From assembly GCA_019614645.1 (NCBI GenBank), contig JABWDB010000111.1, forward strand, positions 1 through 64,000: a stretch of 64,000 nt of DNA, read 5' to 3'. The stretch is from Stratiolaelaps scimitus (lineage: Eukaryota > Arthropoda > Arachnida > Mesostigmata > Laelapidae). This document shows, in pieces, positions 26,276 through 35,598 of this stretch; position 1 is the stretch's first letter, and the number at the start of each line of letters is the position of its first letter. The notes below the pieces were generated by a model. That model was not told where the DNA came from. It saw nothing but the letters and a program-made list of their open reading frames with translations, and made no database searches. Position numbers and translations under genes: made by a program.

Positions 26276-29200
26276 AGCGGGCTTGTGTCATATTCTTGCT
26301 CTCCAAGCGTCAGCTTCACAGTTTTGGGCATTCTGACTGTAACCTTGTACTTGCTCATGTCAAAAGCCTTAATAGCCTGCATTGGTTTTTCAGTAGCACC
26401 AAATTCAGTGACCAATCCAATCTTGCCATTTAGGTCAGTCAGTTTTGAAATGTTCAAGCACGCCAGCCAGTGAGGCACCAGGTTTCCCAGCTTGGTGCCG
26501 TAAAGTGTTGTTTCAACAGTAATCTGCCAGGCTCCTGGGGTAAGAGTACTCAAATCAATTGGTACCTTCTTCGACGCTGGCATATCTGCAACTGGCACAA
26601 CTGTTTCGTCCACTAGTGACTTTTCTACTTCGTACACTTTCACTTTGGTGCCATGGCACACGTACAATCGATACGTATTTCGATTCGTCTTTTCCAGGCG
26701 ATAACAGTAGTGTACCAGTTTGCGCTCGGTGGTGTGCACTTTGGCGTACAGCTTCGCGTGTTTGTACGGTTCTTGCGATCGTTTAAGTGACTTGTTTGTT
26801 TTGACAGCAGTCGTGCTGGTCACTGTAATGTCCTCAATCGCGTTTTTGTGGTTGAATTTCTTGTCAGTTGCGTGTACCGCTGATTGCTTAATAAAGTCGT
26901 AATTGAATTTTGGTAGAAAGTCTGCGTAGTACGCCTTCACGAAGCCAGCAGTGGAATCATTCTTCCTAAATTTAGTCATGGCCGCCTTGTCAAAGCCAGT
27001 AACACATGCGCCAGTTGTGGCATCTGCAAATTGCGAAGGTACCACAACGTCTTCATCCCAAAGGGTGGTTCTAGGGTTTTTGTATATGCTATTGGCGGTG
27101 TCAAGTGTCTCATTGTATTTTATGGTAGCGGCCTCACACTTTTTGACGGTATAGTTCGAAGTAACTGGCACCTTGGAGTCGCACATCAATAGATTTTTGG
27201 GCACCTCATTGAAATGATCTGTTGCCGGATAAGTGCCAATTACCTGTATTTTGGTTGGGCATAAGTAATGGAAAGGGTACCCAGTTTCACTAGGCGCCAG
27301 TTTCAACGCCACAACAGTAGCATCAGTGAACACTGTAGAGTCAATAGTACTAGTGCCATTAACCCATTTTTTCAATTTGGTTGCATCGGTGTAGTAGAAC
27401 GACGAAGACTCATCAGCGTTTTTAAGCAATTTGAATTTAGTAGGGTCAAAGGTGGGCACGTTCAAGTATGACATCCATTGTGCCCATAAACTGGCCGCAG
27501 GTGCTTGGTGTCCCCCAGCATTAAAAGTGGTGACTACTCCATTGTGTTTAAACCCTGTCATTTTGCCAGCATACTCGCTGCGTTTTGTGAATGGTAAGCT
27601 AACAATGTCGTAAATTGGAAAACCATCATACACTGTTGATTGTAATGTGTCCGCATCAATTTGCGATGCTTCTACAATGATGCCCACAAACGCCATGCCG
27701 AGGTTCACAATCATGCGCCATTCGTTGGCTGCTTGAATAAATTTCATGCCCACAATTGCGTGAACGCATGCTGGAGCTGTCAACGTAGGCAGTGTGACAC
27801 CCTCTGCAATTGTGTATTCAAACGTTTGAGTGAACCCATGGTTATGGCCTAACCCTTCCACATTGGCGTTTGTGGTTTCGAAATCCAAGTAAGCACCTTT
27901 TGAGTTTGCAAGAGCCGTTTGATCTGCCGTTTTTGCATTAACGCTCAAGTAAAGAGCATCACTGGTGGTGAATGGCGCAATGAACGGTTGTGAGTCACTA
28001 ACAGACGTGCCATCAGCAGTCACTACACCGGTAGGCCTCCAAACGTATTTCTTGGGGTTGATGATGTTGAACATCGGACCGGTAATTGGCTTTGGCTTGT
28101 CTGTTTGAAGATTGATTGGTACCATGTCCAAGTTGAAAGGTATGAAAGACGCGGCTACAATGAATGGGTCAAAGACCCAAAAGTCTTCACTGTTGGCTTC
28201 AGTAAGCGTTTGACATTCGCTTTTGGTAGGATCGAAGAATGCTTTTGGTATTTTCACGACCTCGTTATAACCATCGGGAACTTCGTTCTTCTCTGCGGAA
28301 TCTACGTACCAATTTTTCGAATGAAAGTCGTCAGGCGCCAAATTGTCCATTACCGATGAATATGTATGAAAATCGGCGTCAGTTTCTGCGCATTTTACCG
28401 TTACCGGTTCACTTACCGCCGACGCGCAGTAAATCCCGCTAATAGGCACTGTGATGTAATCATTAAAGAAATATTCGCCTTTTGATGAATGGCACTCTGC
28501 AGTCCACGTGGGCAAGTCAATGGGGGTTCTCTTGATGAGTTCACTTTCCATTGTTGGTGGGTACTCAGTGGTGAGTGGGTGTGCGTTGAGATCTAAAAGT
28601 GTCGCGATCCACGCTTTCCACGCTGCCGTTTGATTTTGCGCGTCTGCTGGCGTAGCATCCCAAGCAGGAGCATCATTAAGTTCATATGCCGCAATGAGTT
28701 TGATTTTGCCATTTAAATCTGAAGGCTTGGTCACATTAAAATAAGAGAGCCATTGCGGAATGCCTTTGAACCCAGCGGGTGCTGTAAAATTGCCAGAGTA
28801 GTTTACGTTTACTCGCGACGAAAAGGCACTTTTGACTGTGTTGATTTTGGTAATGGTCATGTGCTCAGCCCACTGCGTGTACGGGTATGGAATGTTAGAG
28901 GCCAAGGCAGATTTAGGCGTTGGGACTACACCGATACTGCCTTCTGCAATAACGGGCGTGAGCGGTATATCGTGAGCATCAGAAGATGTGCTTATTTTTA
29001 AGTTTGCGCTGAGCAGAGAAGCATCAACATCCACGGCAATGAAGGTGGGCCCAAAGTTGACCACTTCTCGAATCACTGTGTTTGATGGCGCCCAAATGGC
29101 ATAGCTTTGCTCAACCAAACGGGTAAAGCCCAGATTAGCTGGAGCACCAGAAACTGGGTACCACGTACCGTAAACAATGCCGTCTGCTTGAGAAACCACC

Positions 29201-29304
29201 TTGGCTCCTGCAGTCACCAGCGCATTGGTATCAGCAGGTAGCGCCATTGGCGTAGTTGTGGTGTTGAATGGGTAATAACTTTCCATTTTCACGGGAGCCG
29301 ACAT
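26272..29304 (-). CDS. VP91-C-terminal-like modular protein (about 1010 residues)
   Basis: The largest ORF of the window. Starts at ATG 29304 (MSAPVKMESYYPFNTTTT) or ATG 29286. It has three copies of the module: IREVVNFGPTFIAVDV with IPQWLSYFNVTKPSDLNGKI; RMIVNLGMAFVGIIV with WAQWMSYLNV; and YRLYVCHGTKVKVYEV with VPHWLACLNISKLTDLNGKI. The Cys-containing linkers between them include SIYKNPRTTLWDEDVV, matching related segments in the neighbours. The internal repetition and the row of paralogues indicate growth by module duplication. No anchor seen. Likely a late structural protein. Confidence 0.8.
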   Translation of the reverse strand: MSAPVKMESYYPFNTTTTPMALPADTNALVTAGAKVVSQADGIVYGTWYPVSGAPANLGFTRLVEQSYAIWAPSNTVIREVVNFGPTFIAVDVDASLLSANLKISTSSDAHDIPLTPVIAEGSIGVVPTPKSALASNIPYPYTQWAEHMTITKINTVKSAFSSRVNVNYSGNFTAPAGFKGIPQWLSYFNVTKPSDLNGKIKLIAAYELNDAPAWDATPADAQNQTAAWKAWIATLLDLNAHPLTTEYPPTMESELIKRTPIDLPTWTAECHSSKGEYFFNDYITVPISGIYCASAVSEPVTVKCAETDADFHTYSSVMDNLAPDDFHSKNWYVDSAEKNEVPDGYNEVVKIPKAFFDPTKSECQTLTEANSEDFWVFDPFIVAASFIPFNLDMVPINLQTDKPKPITGPMFNIINPKKYVWRPTGVVTADGTSVSDSQPFIAPFTTSDALYLSVNAKTADQTALANSKGAYLDFETTNANVEGLGHNHGFTQTFEYTIAEGVTLPTLTAPACVHAIVGMKFIQAANEWRMIVNLGMAFVGIIVEASQIDADTLQSTVYDGFPIYDIVSLPFTKRSEYAGKMTGFKHNGVVTTFNAGGHQAPAASLWAQWMSYLNVPTFDPTKFKLLKNADESSSFYYTDATKLKKWVNGTSTIDSTVFTDATVVALKLAPSETGYPFHYLCPTKIQVIGTYPATDHFNEVPKNLLMCDSKVPVTSNYTVKKCEAATIKYNETLDTANSIYKNPRTTLWDEDVVVPSQFADATTGACVTGFDKAAMTKFRKNDSTAGFVKAYYADFLPKFNYDFIKQSAVHATDKKFNHKNAIEDITVTSTTAVKTNKSLKRSQEPYKHAKLYAKVHTTERKLVHYCYRLEKTNRNTYRLYVCHGTKVKVYEVEKSLVDETVVPVADMPASKKVPIDLSTLTPGAWQITVETTLYGTKLGNLVPHWLACLNISKLTDLNGKIGLVTEFGATEKPMQAIKAFDMSKYKVTVRMPKTVKLTLGEQEYDTSPL

Positions 29305-29450
29305 TGTGATTGGTGGGTAAATTAAAAACTTGCCAGCTACTATATCTGTTAAAATCACTGGTGATTGAGTGAAGGCACTTTGTTCGTGACTTTTTACTTG
29401 TTAGCTTCACTGGCATGTTAAGAGTAGATGATTTGTTGCTAGATAATGTA

Positions 29451-30430
29451 GGAGCCCTGTGATTGGCTGATCAAAAAAGGGGCGGGCTTTGAGAAGCAAA
29501 AAGTCCGTGTCGCTGGTAATGGCGATTCAGTCGTGCTCCGACCACGGAGTGGTTCGGAGCTTTCTTCTAAAGGGGGGTATTTAAAAATTTAATAAAAACA
29601 AAAAAAAGTTAAAGTAAAAGGAAAGGAGTTTGTTTTCGCTGCCAACAGATGGCGCGCGTGAATTTTTTTCCCCACAGAAGGAGAAACTGGGAGACTCTCA
29701 GGTCGGAAGTCGGCTACGACAGAGTGGGTCTGCTCGCAGTTGCTAGGTTATTATCAAGATCGTGACCACAAAATGCCCACGTCGCAGCCCACCAGTTACT
29801 GTCACAGTGCTTGCACTGTGTTGTTTTCAGAGCCCCCACCGCCCCAAGTGGGCGCTGAGACTCAAAGTCCCGCAAAGCAGCGACTGCAAGATCTCAACAG
29901 ATGGCGCGCGTGAATTTTTTTTCCCCACAGAAGGAGAAACTGGGAGACTCTCAGGTCGGAAGTCGGCTACGACAGAGTGGGTCTGCTCGTAGTTGCTAGG
30001 TTATAATCAAGATCGTGACCACCAAATGCCCACGTCGCAGCCCACCAGTTCCTGTCACCGCACTTGCACTGTTTTGTTTTCAGAGCCCCCACCGCCCCAA
30101 GTGGGCGCTGAGACTCAAAGTCCCGCAAAGCAGCGACTGCAAGATCTCAACAGATGGCGCGCGTGAATTTTTTCCCCCACAGAAGGAGAAATTGGGAGAC
30201 TCTTGGATCGAAAGTCGGCTACGACAGAGTGGGTCTGCTCGCAGTTGCTAGGTTATAATCAAGATCGTGACCACAAAATGCCCACGTCGCAGCCCACCAG
30301 TTCCTGTCACCGCACTTGCACTGTTTTGTTTTCAGAGCCCCCACCGCCCCAAGTGGGCGCTGAGACTCAAAGTGCCGCAAACGCTCACGTCGCAGCCCAC
30401 TGTGCTGTGTCGTTTTCAGAGCCCCACAGC
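29451..30430 (+). repeat. hr-like repeat block D
   Basis: The most complete copy. It has an inverted CCAAT box (GATTGGCTGATC, ~29461), a GC box (GGGGCGGGCT, ~29480), TCAGT (29527-29531), the hairpin at 29535-29560, an AATAAAAA spacer, and three units with AGATGGCGC sites at about 29648, 29900 and 30153 (252-253 bp apart). A truncated fourth unit ends at ~30430. The promoter-like end faces the core segment on the left and the units face accessory genes on the right. Confidence 0.93.
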
Positions 30431-30497
30431 TCATTGAAAGCCATTAAAACGTTGCGAGAAACTTCACCAGCATCAACAGTCAAAGGAGACACAAATT

Positions 30498-31436
30498 TTA
30501 TTTATCATACTCGATAATACATCTGGCACGATCAACCCACTCAGATTCATTCATCTCGTGCTCACCGCCTGCATACAACTTGTCAGTGTAGATCCTTTTT
30601 AGATTGGTAGCATGTAACTCGACAGAGCCAAATGTGGGGTCGAGATATGGCAGGTACACGCACAGAAGACGTGCCAGTTCCTTTTGCGGTAATGGCGTCT
30701 CACCGCCTCTAAAATTCTTTTTAAGCCTATCAATCGTGCTGTCAATCTTTAGTTGACAAGGCCTTGGCTTGATTTGCTTCAACATTGAGTAGAATAGCGC
30801 CATTGCCGCACAATCGAGTTGTTGAATCGCAAGGCCCAGTGCCATTGCCAAACACCAGCCATTTCGATCGTAATTGTTATCGAAAATTACACCAACTGAG
30901 TTGTTGTGACCGGTGCTGTTTAGATCTTGCCAAATGTTCTCCTGCGGTGCTTTGCTGCTAAAGGTGGTGAGTGGTGCTGGGCCGTTCAATTGCTCAGTCG
31001 CCTCTGCAATTGCTCCAAGCTGCTCGTCAGTCAAAAACTGTAGGTCTTTGTAATTGCGCTCAATTTCGTGTTTGATGTTGTCAAAGCTGGCAGAGTCTGA
31101 CAGAAATGGCAAAACACAGTAGAGGTTCGAATAAAAGTAAAATTCGCTGTAGTTAATCTTGGTTTTAAAAAAATGCGTGTTGAACTGCACCAGTACCAGC
31201 GAAATGTTTGATAGAAACTCAGTTTGCTTGATGATTTCCGGGTAAAAGAGACAGTTGTGAAAATACGCAATAGACTTGGGCTTGGCGCAAATAATGGACA
31301 TGAAGAGACCAATTAGGCACAGAGATGGCGCTTCACGGTATCCATCAGTACCACTCAACTTGGCAATAGTGTCATAATGGATGCTGATAGTTTCATGCTC
31401 GTCGAGTCGCGAGACCAAGTTTTTTGACGGCGCCAT
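30498..31436 (-). CDS. Family B accessory protein (member 1)
   Basis: A 312-residue, largely helical protein. It aligns with the divergently transcribed neighbour at 31664 and with the gene at 42550: LFMSIICAKPKSIAYFHNCL against LFLSIVHQQPEDLLFFYKCL, and WCLAMALGLAIQQLDCAAMALFY against MIALYLAISQCDEARIAKCY. Start at ATG 31436, the first in frame. The repeated pattern of paired helices is reminiscent of ankyrin/TPR-like solenoids, but no canonical repeat can be assigned. Its 3' end lies ~70 bp from block D. No known function. Confidence 0.8.
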   Translation of the reverse strand: MAPSKNLVSRLDEHETISIHYDTIAKLSGTDGYREAPSLCLIGLFMSIICAKPKSIAYFHNCLFYPEIIKQTEFLSNISLVLVQFNTHFFKTKINYSEFYFYSNLYCVLPFLSDSASFDNIKHEIERNYKDLQFLTDEQLGAIAEATEQLNGPAPLTTFSSKAPQENIWQDLNSTGHNNSVGVIFDNNYDRNGWCLAMALGLAIQQLDCAAMALFYSMLKQIKPRPCQLKIDSTIDRLKKNFRGGETPLPQKELARLLCVYLPYLDPTFGSVELHATNLKRIYTDKLYAGGEHEMNESEWVDRARCIIEYDK

Positions 31437-31663
31437 TTCGTGAGCAAAGTGAACTGTCACTTTGTCTCCAGTAAGCCATCTTTAAATACATCAAAAGTCT
31501 GACAATGTGTTGGCTAAAAAGCAAGCCAAGTAGCATTAGGTACTTTTTTGACAAAGTTGTGTTGAATGTTTGCAGTTTGCAGGAAAAATATCAGCACATT
31601 CTAGGTATAAAACAATGGGTCGACTTGCACATTCAGCATGAGTCGATTTGAACAGTCAAAACC
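31437..31663. promoter_or_regulatory. Divergent promoter region between two family B genes
   Basis: A 227-bp spacer without ORFs. On the plus strand TATAAAA (31608) is followed by TTCAGC about 28 nt later and by the ATG at 31664. On the minus strand TATTTAAAG lies around 31480-31490. Both look like early arthropod-type promoters. Confidence 0.55.
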
Positions 31664-32515
31664 ATGGAACCCTTTTACACGCAGCCAACGCCAATTCAGA
31701 TGGGGCTTTTCCTATCAATTGTTCACCAGCAGCCCGAAGATTTGCTCTTCTTCTACAAGTGCCTTCGAAATGATAACTTTGATCATGCCACCGTTGCGAA
31801 CAAGCTCAAGTCTCTCAAGGCAAAACCCATTGATGAAACCAGTGCGAGCTTTTTCTACATGGTGCTGTTTACCCTTGTTCACTACATTGAGTACTACAAC
31901 ATTAAGCGAGAGGACATTCAGGATGAGCTTACTTTCTACTACCCGAGCAACGAAGACATTGAATACCTTGTAGATCTGCCCATTCTCACCACCATTTGCG
32001 ATGCCAGTGCACTTTACCACAAGGAACTGCCTTGTGACGGCCCTTTCAAATACCGCACTTTTATTCACCGCACCAAAAAGCCAACTGTTGACAACGGCAA
32101 ATGCCAAGCCATTTTAAAGTGCATGGAAAATGTCAAAATTGAGCACAGCGTGGACCGGCCATCGAACGACATGATTGCCCTCTACCTTGCCATTTCGCAG
32201 TGTGATGAAGCCAGAATTGCAAAGTGCTATCGCCTAATGGTCTCGCCTGCAAAATGCGACAACGACATGGAAGGTGATCTTCTACAAATGGTCGCTGAGC
32301 ATACTGGTACTGTCAAACTCAACGACCTTTTCTTTACGCTGCTGATGTTTATTCCATATCTACGTCTCAACGATTCAAACACCAAAATTGAAGAAATGTA
32401 CAGCGCCATTCAAGATCGTGCAAATGGCCTTTACGCTGTTGACAATACCACTCTTTTGAATCGAGCCATTTCAGTGAATGGCGCAATTGACATTTATTTA
32501 CACAATGTAGTGTAG
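31664..32515 (+). CDS. Family B accessory protein (member 2)
   Basis: A 283-residue, mostly helical protein and divergent paralogue of the gene at 30498. Landmarks: MGLFLSIVHQQPEDLLFFYKCL near the N-terminus, DMIALYLAISQCDEARIAKCYRLM, then LFFTLLMFIPYLRLN. A TATA box and initiator lie within 60 nt upstream. Convergent with the family A gene ending at 32520, with only 4 bp between the stops. Function unknown. Confidence 0.8.
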   Translation: MEPFYTQPTPIQMGLFLSIVHQQPEDLLFFYKCLRNDNFDHATVANKLKSLKAKPIDETSASFFYMVLFTLVHYIEYYNIKREDIQDELTFYYPSNEDIEYLVDLPILTTICDASALYHKELPCDGPFKYRTFIHRTKKPTVDNGKCQAILKCMENVKIEHSVDRPSNDMIALYLAISQCDEARIAKCYRLMVSPAKCDNDMEGDLLQMVAEHTGTVKLNDLFFTLLMFIPYLRLNDSNTKIEEMYSAIQDRANGLYAVDNTTLLNRAISVNGAIDIYLHNVV

Positions 32516-32519
32516 TACG

Positions 32520-33452
32520 TTACAATAAATCAATCAATTCAATCAATTCGTTTAGTGTGTCTTCAGGTACCTTGGTCATGTCAGTGAAAGCAGTTTTGAC
32601 CCATCCATGTCCATACTCCTCTAGGACGTTGTTTAGCTCAGTGGGTTTGCCTTCAAATTCAAAGGCAAAGTAAGTCTCGCAGGCATCACCCACGTCCTTG
32701 ATGAAACCAATGCGCAGAGGACCGAAAAAGAAATGTTCATTGGTGCGTTCGATGCAATTGTTCATGTACGACTTTAGGGGAATGCGCATGAACCAGGGCT
32801 GGTCGCTAAATAGCATTGCCGATGGAATTTCGCGACACACTTTGAATGCGTGATTGCCACCTAGCTTTTTCTGGTACAGGCGCACTTTAAATTCAACAGC
32901 ACCATCCTGCACTCGAATTTTGACTTTGTCCATGGGTACCTTGGAATCAGAGATTGAATTGATTACTTTTAGCAACTTGCCGTTATACGAATAGATCGTT
33001 CGATTGATGGTTTTGAATTTCAAGTCATGGTCGGGGTATGCCTTGCGTGCGATTTCATGAAACTTTTCACGTGTCATTGTCTCCGTCACGGGTTCAAAGT
33101 AACTAAACTCAGCTTCATTGCCATAATCAATCATTCTGTCTGCACGCTTGTTAACCGGGGTGGCATTGATAAAGTCGAGCAGGTCCAAAATTACCAAAGC
33201 ACTGATGAAGGTAAACACCCAGAACTCTGGCTGGTTCGGCGTGGTCGTATTGGCTACAGTGTCGGGCACGTTGTAGACATCAGACAGTTTAAGATCCTGG
33301 TTCTCGTTCAACCAATCGAAAAGAGCCTTTCCAAAATCCTTGTAGCTTCGACCATCTGCGTCAGCAAAGTGAGCGAGAAATTCAGCAGCCTTTGGGTTGA
33401 TTTTCTCCAGTCGGCCAAACTCTGCCTTTTCTTGGTCGTTCATGCCAGTCAT
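32520..33452 (-). CDS. Family A accessory protein (member 4)
   Basis: A 310-residue protein. The diagnostic family A region is AAEFLAHFADADGRSYKDFGKALFDWLNENQDLKLSDVYNV, then FWVFTFISALVILDLLDFINA. The C-terminal half has the family's beta-rich domain with FFGPLRIGFIKDVGD. On the minus strand GGGTATAAATACC lies ~50 nt upstream of the ATG, followed by ATCACTCACTC. A tandem paralogue sits immediately upstream (33576). Confidence 0.83.
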   Translation of the reverse strand: MTGMNDQEKAEFGRLEKINPKAAEFLAHFADADGRSYKDFGKALFDWLNENQDLKLSDVYNVPDTVANTTTPNQPEFWVFTFISALVILDLLDFINATPVNKRADRMIDYGNEAEFSYFEPVTETMTREKFHEIARKAYPDHDLKFKTINRTIYSYNGKLLKVINSISDSKVPMDKVKIRVQDGAVEFKVRLYQKKLGGNHAFKVCREIPSAMLFSDQPWFMRIPLKSYMNNCIERTNEHFFFGPLRIGFIKDVGDACETYFAFEFEGKPTELNNVLEEYGHGWVKTAFTDMTKVPEDTLNELIELIDLL

Positions 33453-33575
33453 TGTTGCTGTTTGAGTTGAGTGAGTGATGTTTGGCTACTGGAGTGTTGG
33501 GGTATTTATACCCATGAAACGGCAGCGGCTGATTGCCGTTGCGCAGTCGACACGATTGCAAATTTTGTCTGTTTA

Positions 33576-34511
33576 TTAACCATACAATTGTACAAGGGCG
33601 TTAGCACTCACAGGCTCAATGATAGTGTAAAAATGGGCTAGTGCCAGCGATGTTGGATTCCTGGTAATGTAACCAATGGCGTTGAGATAATCCAGTGTTT
33701 CATTGATTTGGCTTGGCGATCCGTAAATGGTGCAATCGATCCACTCTGAAAAATGGTTGCGGTTTTCCAAGTTGCGTTTGCGCGTGTAGTTAATGCTAGC
33801 GCCGATAAAGACGCCTCGCTGTTTGAGTTCTACAAAGCCTGGCAAACGCAACTGTGCTTGATCAAACCACGCGGCTGCCAACACGACGTTGGCTGGTACT
33901 TTGTAAACAGTCATGAAACGTTGATTTTTAGAAAGTTGGTGGGTGTTGTAATAAACTCGCAAATGTTGCTGTTGAAGTTTCACGTGGCTAATGTTGATGC
34001 CAGTAATGTTGCGTACTACACCAATTAGGTTTTTGTCACCAATATGAAATGACGTCGTCTCTTTGAAGCGTTTGGTGAATCTAGGGCCAAATGTTTCGGA
34101 AAGCGTGTTGAAAAAGCCATAGCAAAATCGCTCATTTTGTGCCTTTACTGTGGCTTTAAACAAAAGTCGAGGCTCGTACAATTCCAGGTTGGAGTGAAGA
34201 TGCTTGAAAATGTCAATGAGCGCTAGCGCTCTAACAAAGCTAAAGGCCCATCCCACTGCATTGCTCAATTTAATTTTGCAGTTGAGCAGTTGAGCATCGT
34301 TGTAGATGAGTGCATAATCAAAAGGTTCGTTCTGAAGTAACCACGCTCGCAACGTTTCTTCAAACGCTCTCCATGTAATGTCTGGTTGATTAAAAAGCGT
34401 TGTCAAAAACAATCTCGCATTGTTGCGAATGACGTCAACGTTGCTTGCAAAAAAATGGTCGCAAATGGCCAACTGTTCAGAATTCATTTTTTCTGGCACC
34501 TGCACGGCCAT
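33576..34511 (-). CDS. Family A accessory protein (member 5)
   Basis: A 312-residue protein from ATG 34511; a later ATG at 34487 (MNSEQLAICDHFF) is also plausible because it overlaps the stop of a small upstream ORF as ATGA. Family A landmarks: ARLFLTTLFNQPDITWRAFEETLRAWLLQN, YALIYNDAQLL, WAFSFVRALALIDIFKHL. The C-terminal domain is present. The leader contains two tiny related Cys-rich ORFs (34584-34667 and 34484-34561), described separately. The promoter is at ~34697-34730. Confidence 0.83.
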   Translation of the reverse strand: MAVQVPEKMNSEQLAICDHFFASNVDVIRNNARLFLTTLFNQPDITWRAFEETLRAWLLQNEPFDYALIYNDAQLLNCKIKLSNAVGWAFSFVRALALIDIFKHLHSNLELYEPRLLFKATVKAQNERFCYGFFNTLSETFGPRFTKRFKETTSFHIGDKNLIGVVRNITGINISHVKLQQQHLRVYYNTHQLSKNQRFMTVYKVPANVVLAAAWFDQAQLRLPGFVELKQRGVFIGASINYTRKRNLENRNHFSEWIDCTIYGSPSQINETLDYLNAIGYITRNPTSLALAHFYTIIEPVSANALVQLYG

Positions 34512-34561
34512 GAACGACACTTGCTGCAGATTGTGAGTGTTTCTGGGATGGGTTGCTCCAT
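34484..34561 (-). CDS. Micro-ORF 2 with CxxC...PCxC motif (25 residues)
   Basis: ATG at 34561. The peptide contains EQPIPE, then CSKC, PCRC and a Lys-rich end. It resembles micro-ORF 1 just upstream (QPIPE...CPDC...PCEC...K). The stop overlaps an ATG of the family A gene as ATGA. It could be a translated regulatory uORF or a secreted-size metal-binding peptide. Conservation between the two copies is the only evidence. Confidence 0.4.
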   Translation of the reverse strand: MEQPIPETLTICSKCRSWPCRCQKK

Positions 34562-34583
34562 GGCTTGCAGTTGCGCGTTTTGA

Positions 34584-34667
34584 CTACAGATCAGTTTTGC
34601 ATTCACATGGATACTGTTTGCAGTCAGGACACGGTTCTGGAATCGGTTGAGATGAAGTGGCTGCCAT
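34584..34667 (-). CDS. Micro-ORF 1 with CxxC...PCxC motif (27 residues)
   Basis: First ATG after the promoter, in a strong context (ACCATGG). Sequence features: SQPIPEPCPDCKQYPCECK. It shares the spaced QPIPE...CxxC...PCxC pattern with micro-ORF 2, although they differ at many nucleotides. Both sit in the leader of the family A gene at 33576, so ribosomes would meet them first. Confidence 0.4.
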   Translation of the reverse strand: MAATSSQPIPEPCPDCKQYPCECKTDL

Positions 34668-34689
34668 GGTTTCAAGCAAGTTGATGGTT

Positions 34690-34730
34690 CAATCGAACTG
34701 ACCTGCGAGCTCGATGCCTTTTATACTTTG
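34690..34730 (-). promoter_or_regulatory. Early-type promoter (TATAAAAG plus TCAGT)
   Basis: On the minus strand AAGTATAAAAGGC (~34717-34729) is followed by GGTCAGTTCG about 24-30 nt downstream. This is a textbook arthropod TATA plus TCAGT initiator and drives the micro-ORFs and the family A gene. Confidence 0.6.
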
Positions 34731-34783
34731 TGTGGTCGCACGTTCCAAGTACGTTTTGCGCGGCAAGTTTAAATTTTGGGCGC

Positions 34784-35448
34784 GGAGCTCTGTGATTGGC
34801 TGATCAAAAAGGGGCGGGCTTTGAGAAGCAAAAAGTCCGTGTCACTGGTAATGGCGATTCAGTCGTGCTCCGACCACGGAGTGGTTCGGAGCTTTCTTCT
34901 AAAGGGGGGTATTTAAAAATTTAATAAAAATAAAAAAAAGTTAAAGTAAAAGGTCAGGAGTTTGTTTTCGCTGCCAACAGATGGCGCGCGTGAATTTTTT
35001 TTCCCCACAGAAGGAGAAATTGGGAGACTCTTGGGTCGGAAGTCGGCTACGACAGAGTGGGTCTGCTCGTAGTTGCTAGGTTATAATCAAGATCGTGACC
35101 ACCAAATGCCCACGTCACGACCCACCGTCTACTGTCACAGCGCTTGTACTGTTTTGTTTTCAGAGCCCCCGCCGCCCCAAGTGGGCGCTGAGACTCAAAG
35201 TCCCGCAAAGCAGCAACTGCAAGATCTCAACAGATGGCGCGCGTGAATTTTTTCCCCACAGAAACTGGGAGACTCTTGGATCGAAAGTCGGCTACGACAG
35301 AGTGGGTCTGCTCGTAGTTGCTAGGTTATAATCAAGATCGTGACCACCAAATGCCCACGTCGTAGCCCATCAGTTACTGTCACCGCACTTGCACTGTTTT
35401 GTTTTCAGAGCCCCCGCCGCCCCAAGTGGGCGCTGAGACTCAAAACGC
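34784..35448 (+). repeat. hr-like repeat block E
   Basis: Promoter-like end at the left (inverted CCAAT, GC box, TCAGT, hairpin at 34867-34892), then two units with AGATGGCGC sites near 34980 and 35233 and a truncated third ending at about 35448. With the opposed block F it brackets a small gene and a tRNA-Met gene. Confidence 0.93.
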
Positions 35449-35554
35449 CGTTGCGACTGAGTGGAGCTTGTTGCATCAAAGTCATCTGACAAAACGCCAG
35501 CGACGTGGGCGTTTAACACCACTTTCGCCACAGTCAATCGACAGCGTCGTTTGC

Positions 35555-35562
35555 TATAAAAA
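35555..35562 (+). promoter_or_regulatory. TATA box
   Basis: TATAAAAA 44 nt upstream of the ATG at 35599, in the same GCTATAAAAACCAA context as other accessory genes. Confidence 0.55.
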
Positions 35563-35598
35563 CCAATGCAAAAGTGACCAAACAGCACAACCAGCAAA

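Noticed and set aside
29451..30430. Tandem units as a CRISPR array
   Set aside because: Units of ~252 bp are nearly identical throughout, with no short repeat/variable spacer alternation and no cas genes; the genome is viral and eukaryote-associated.
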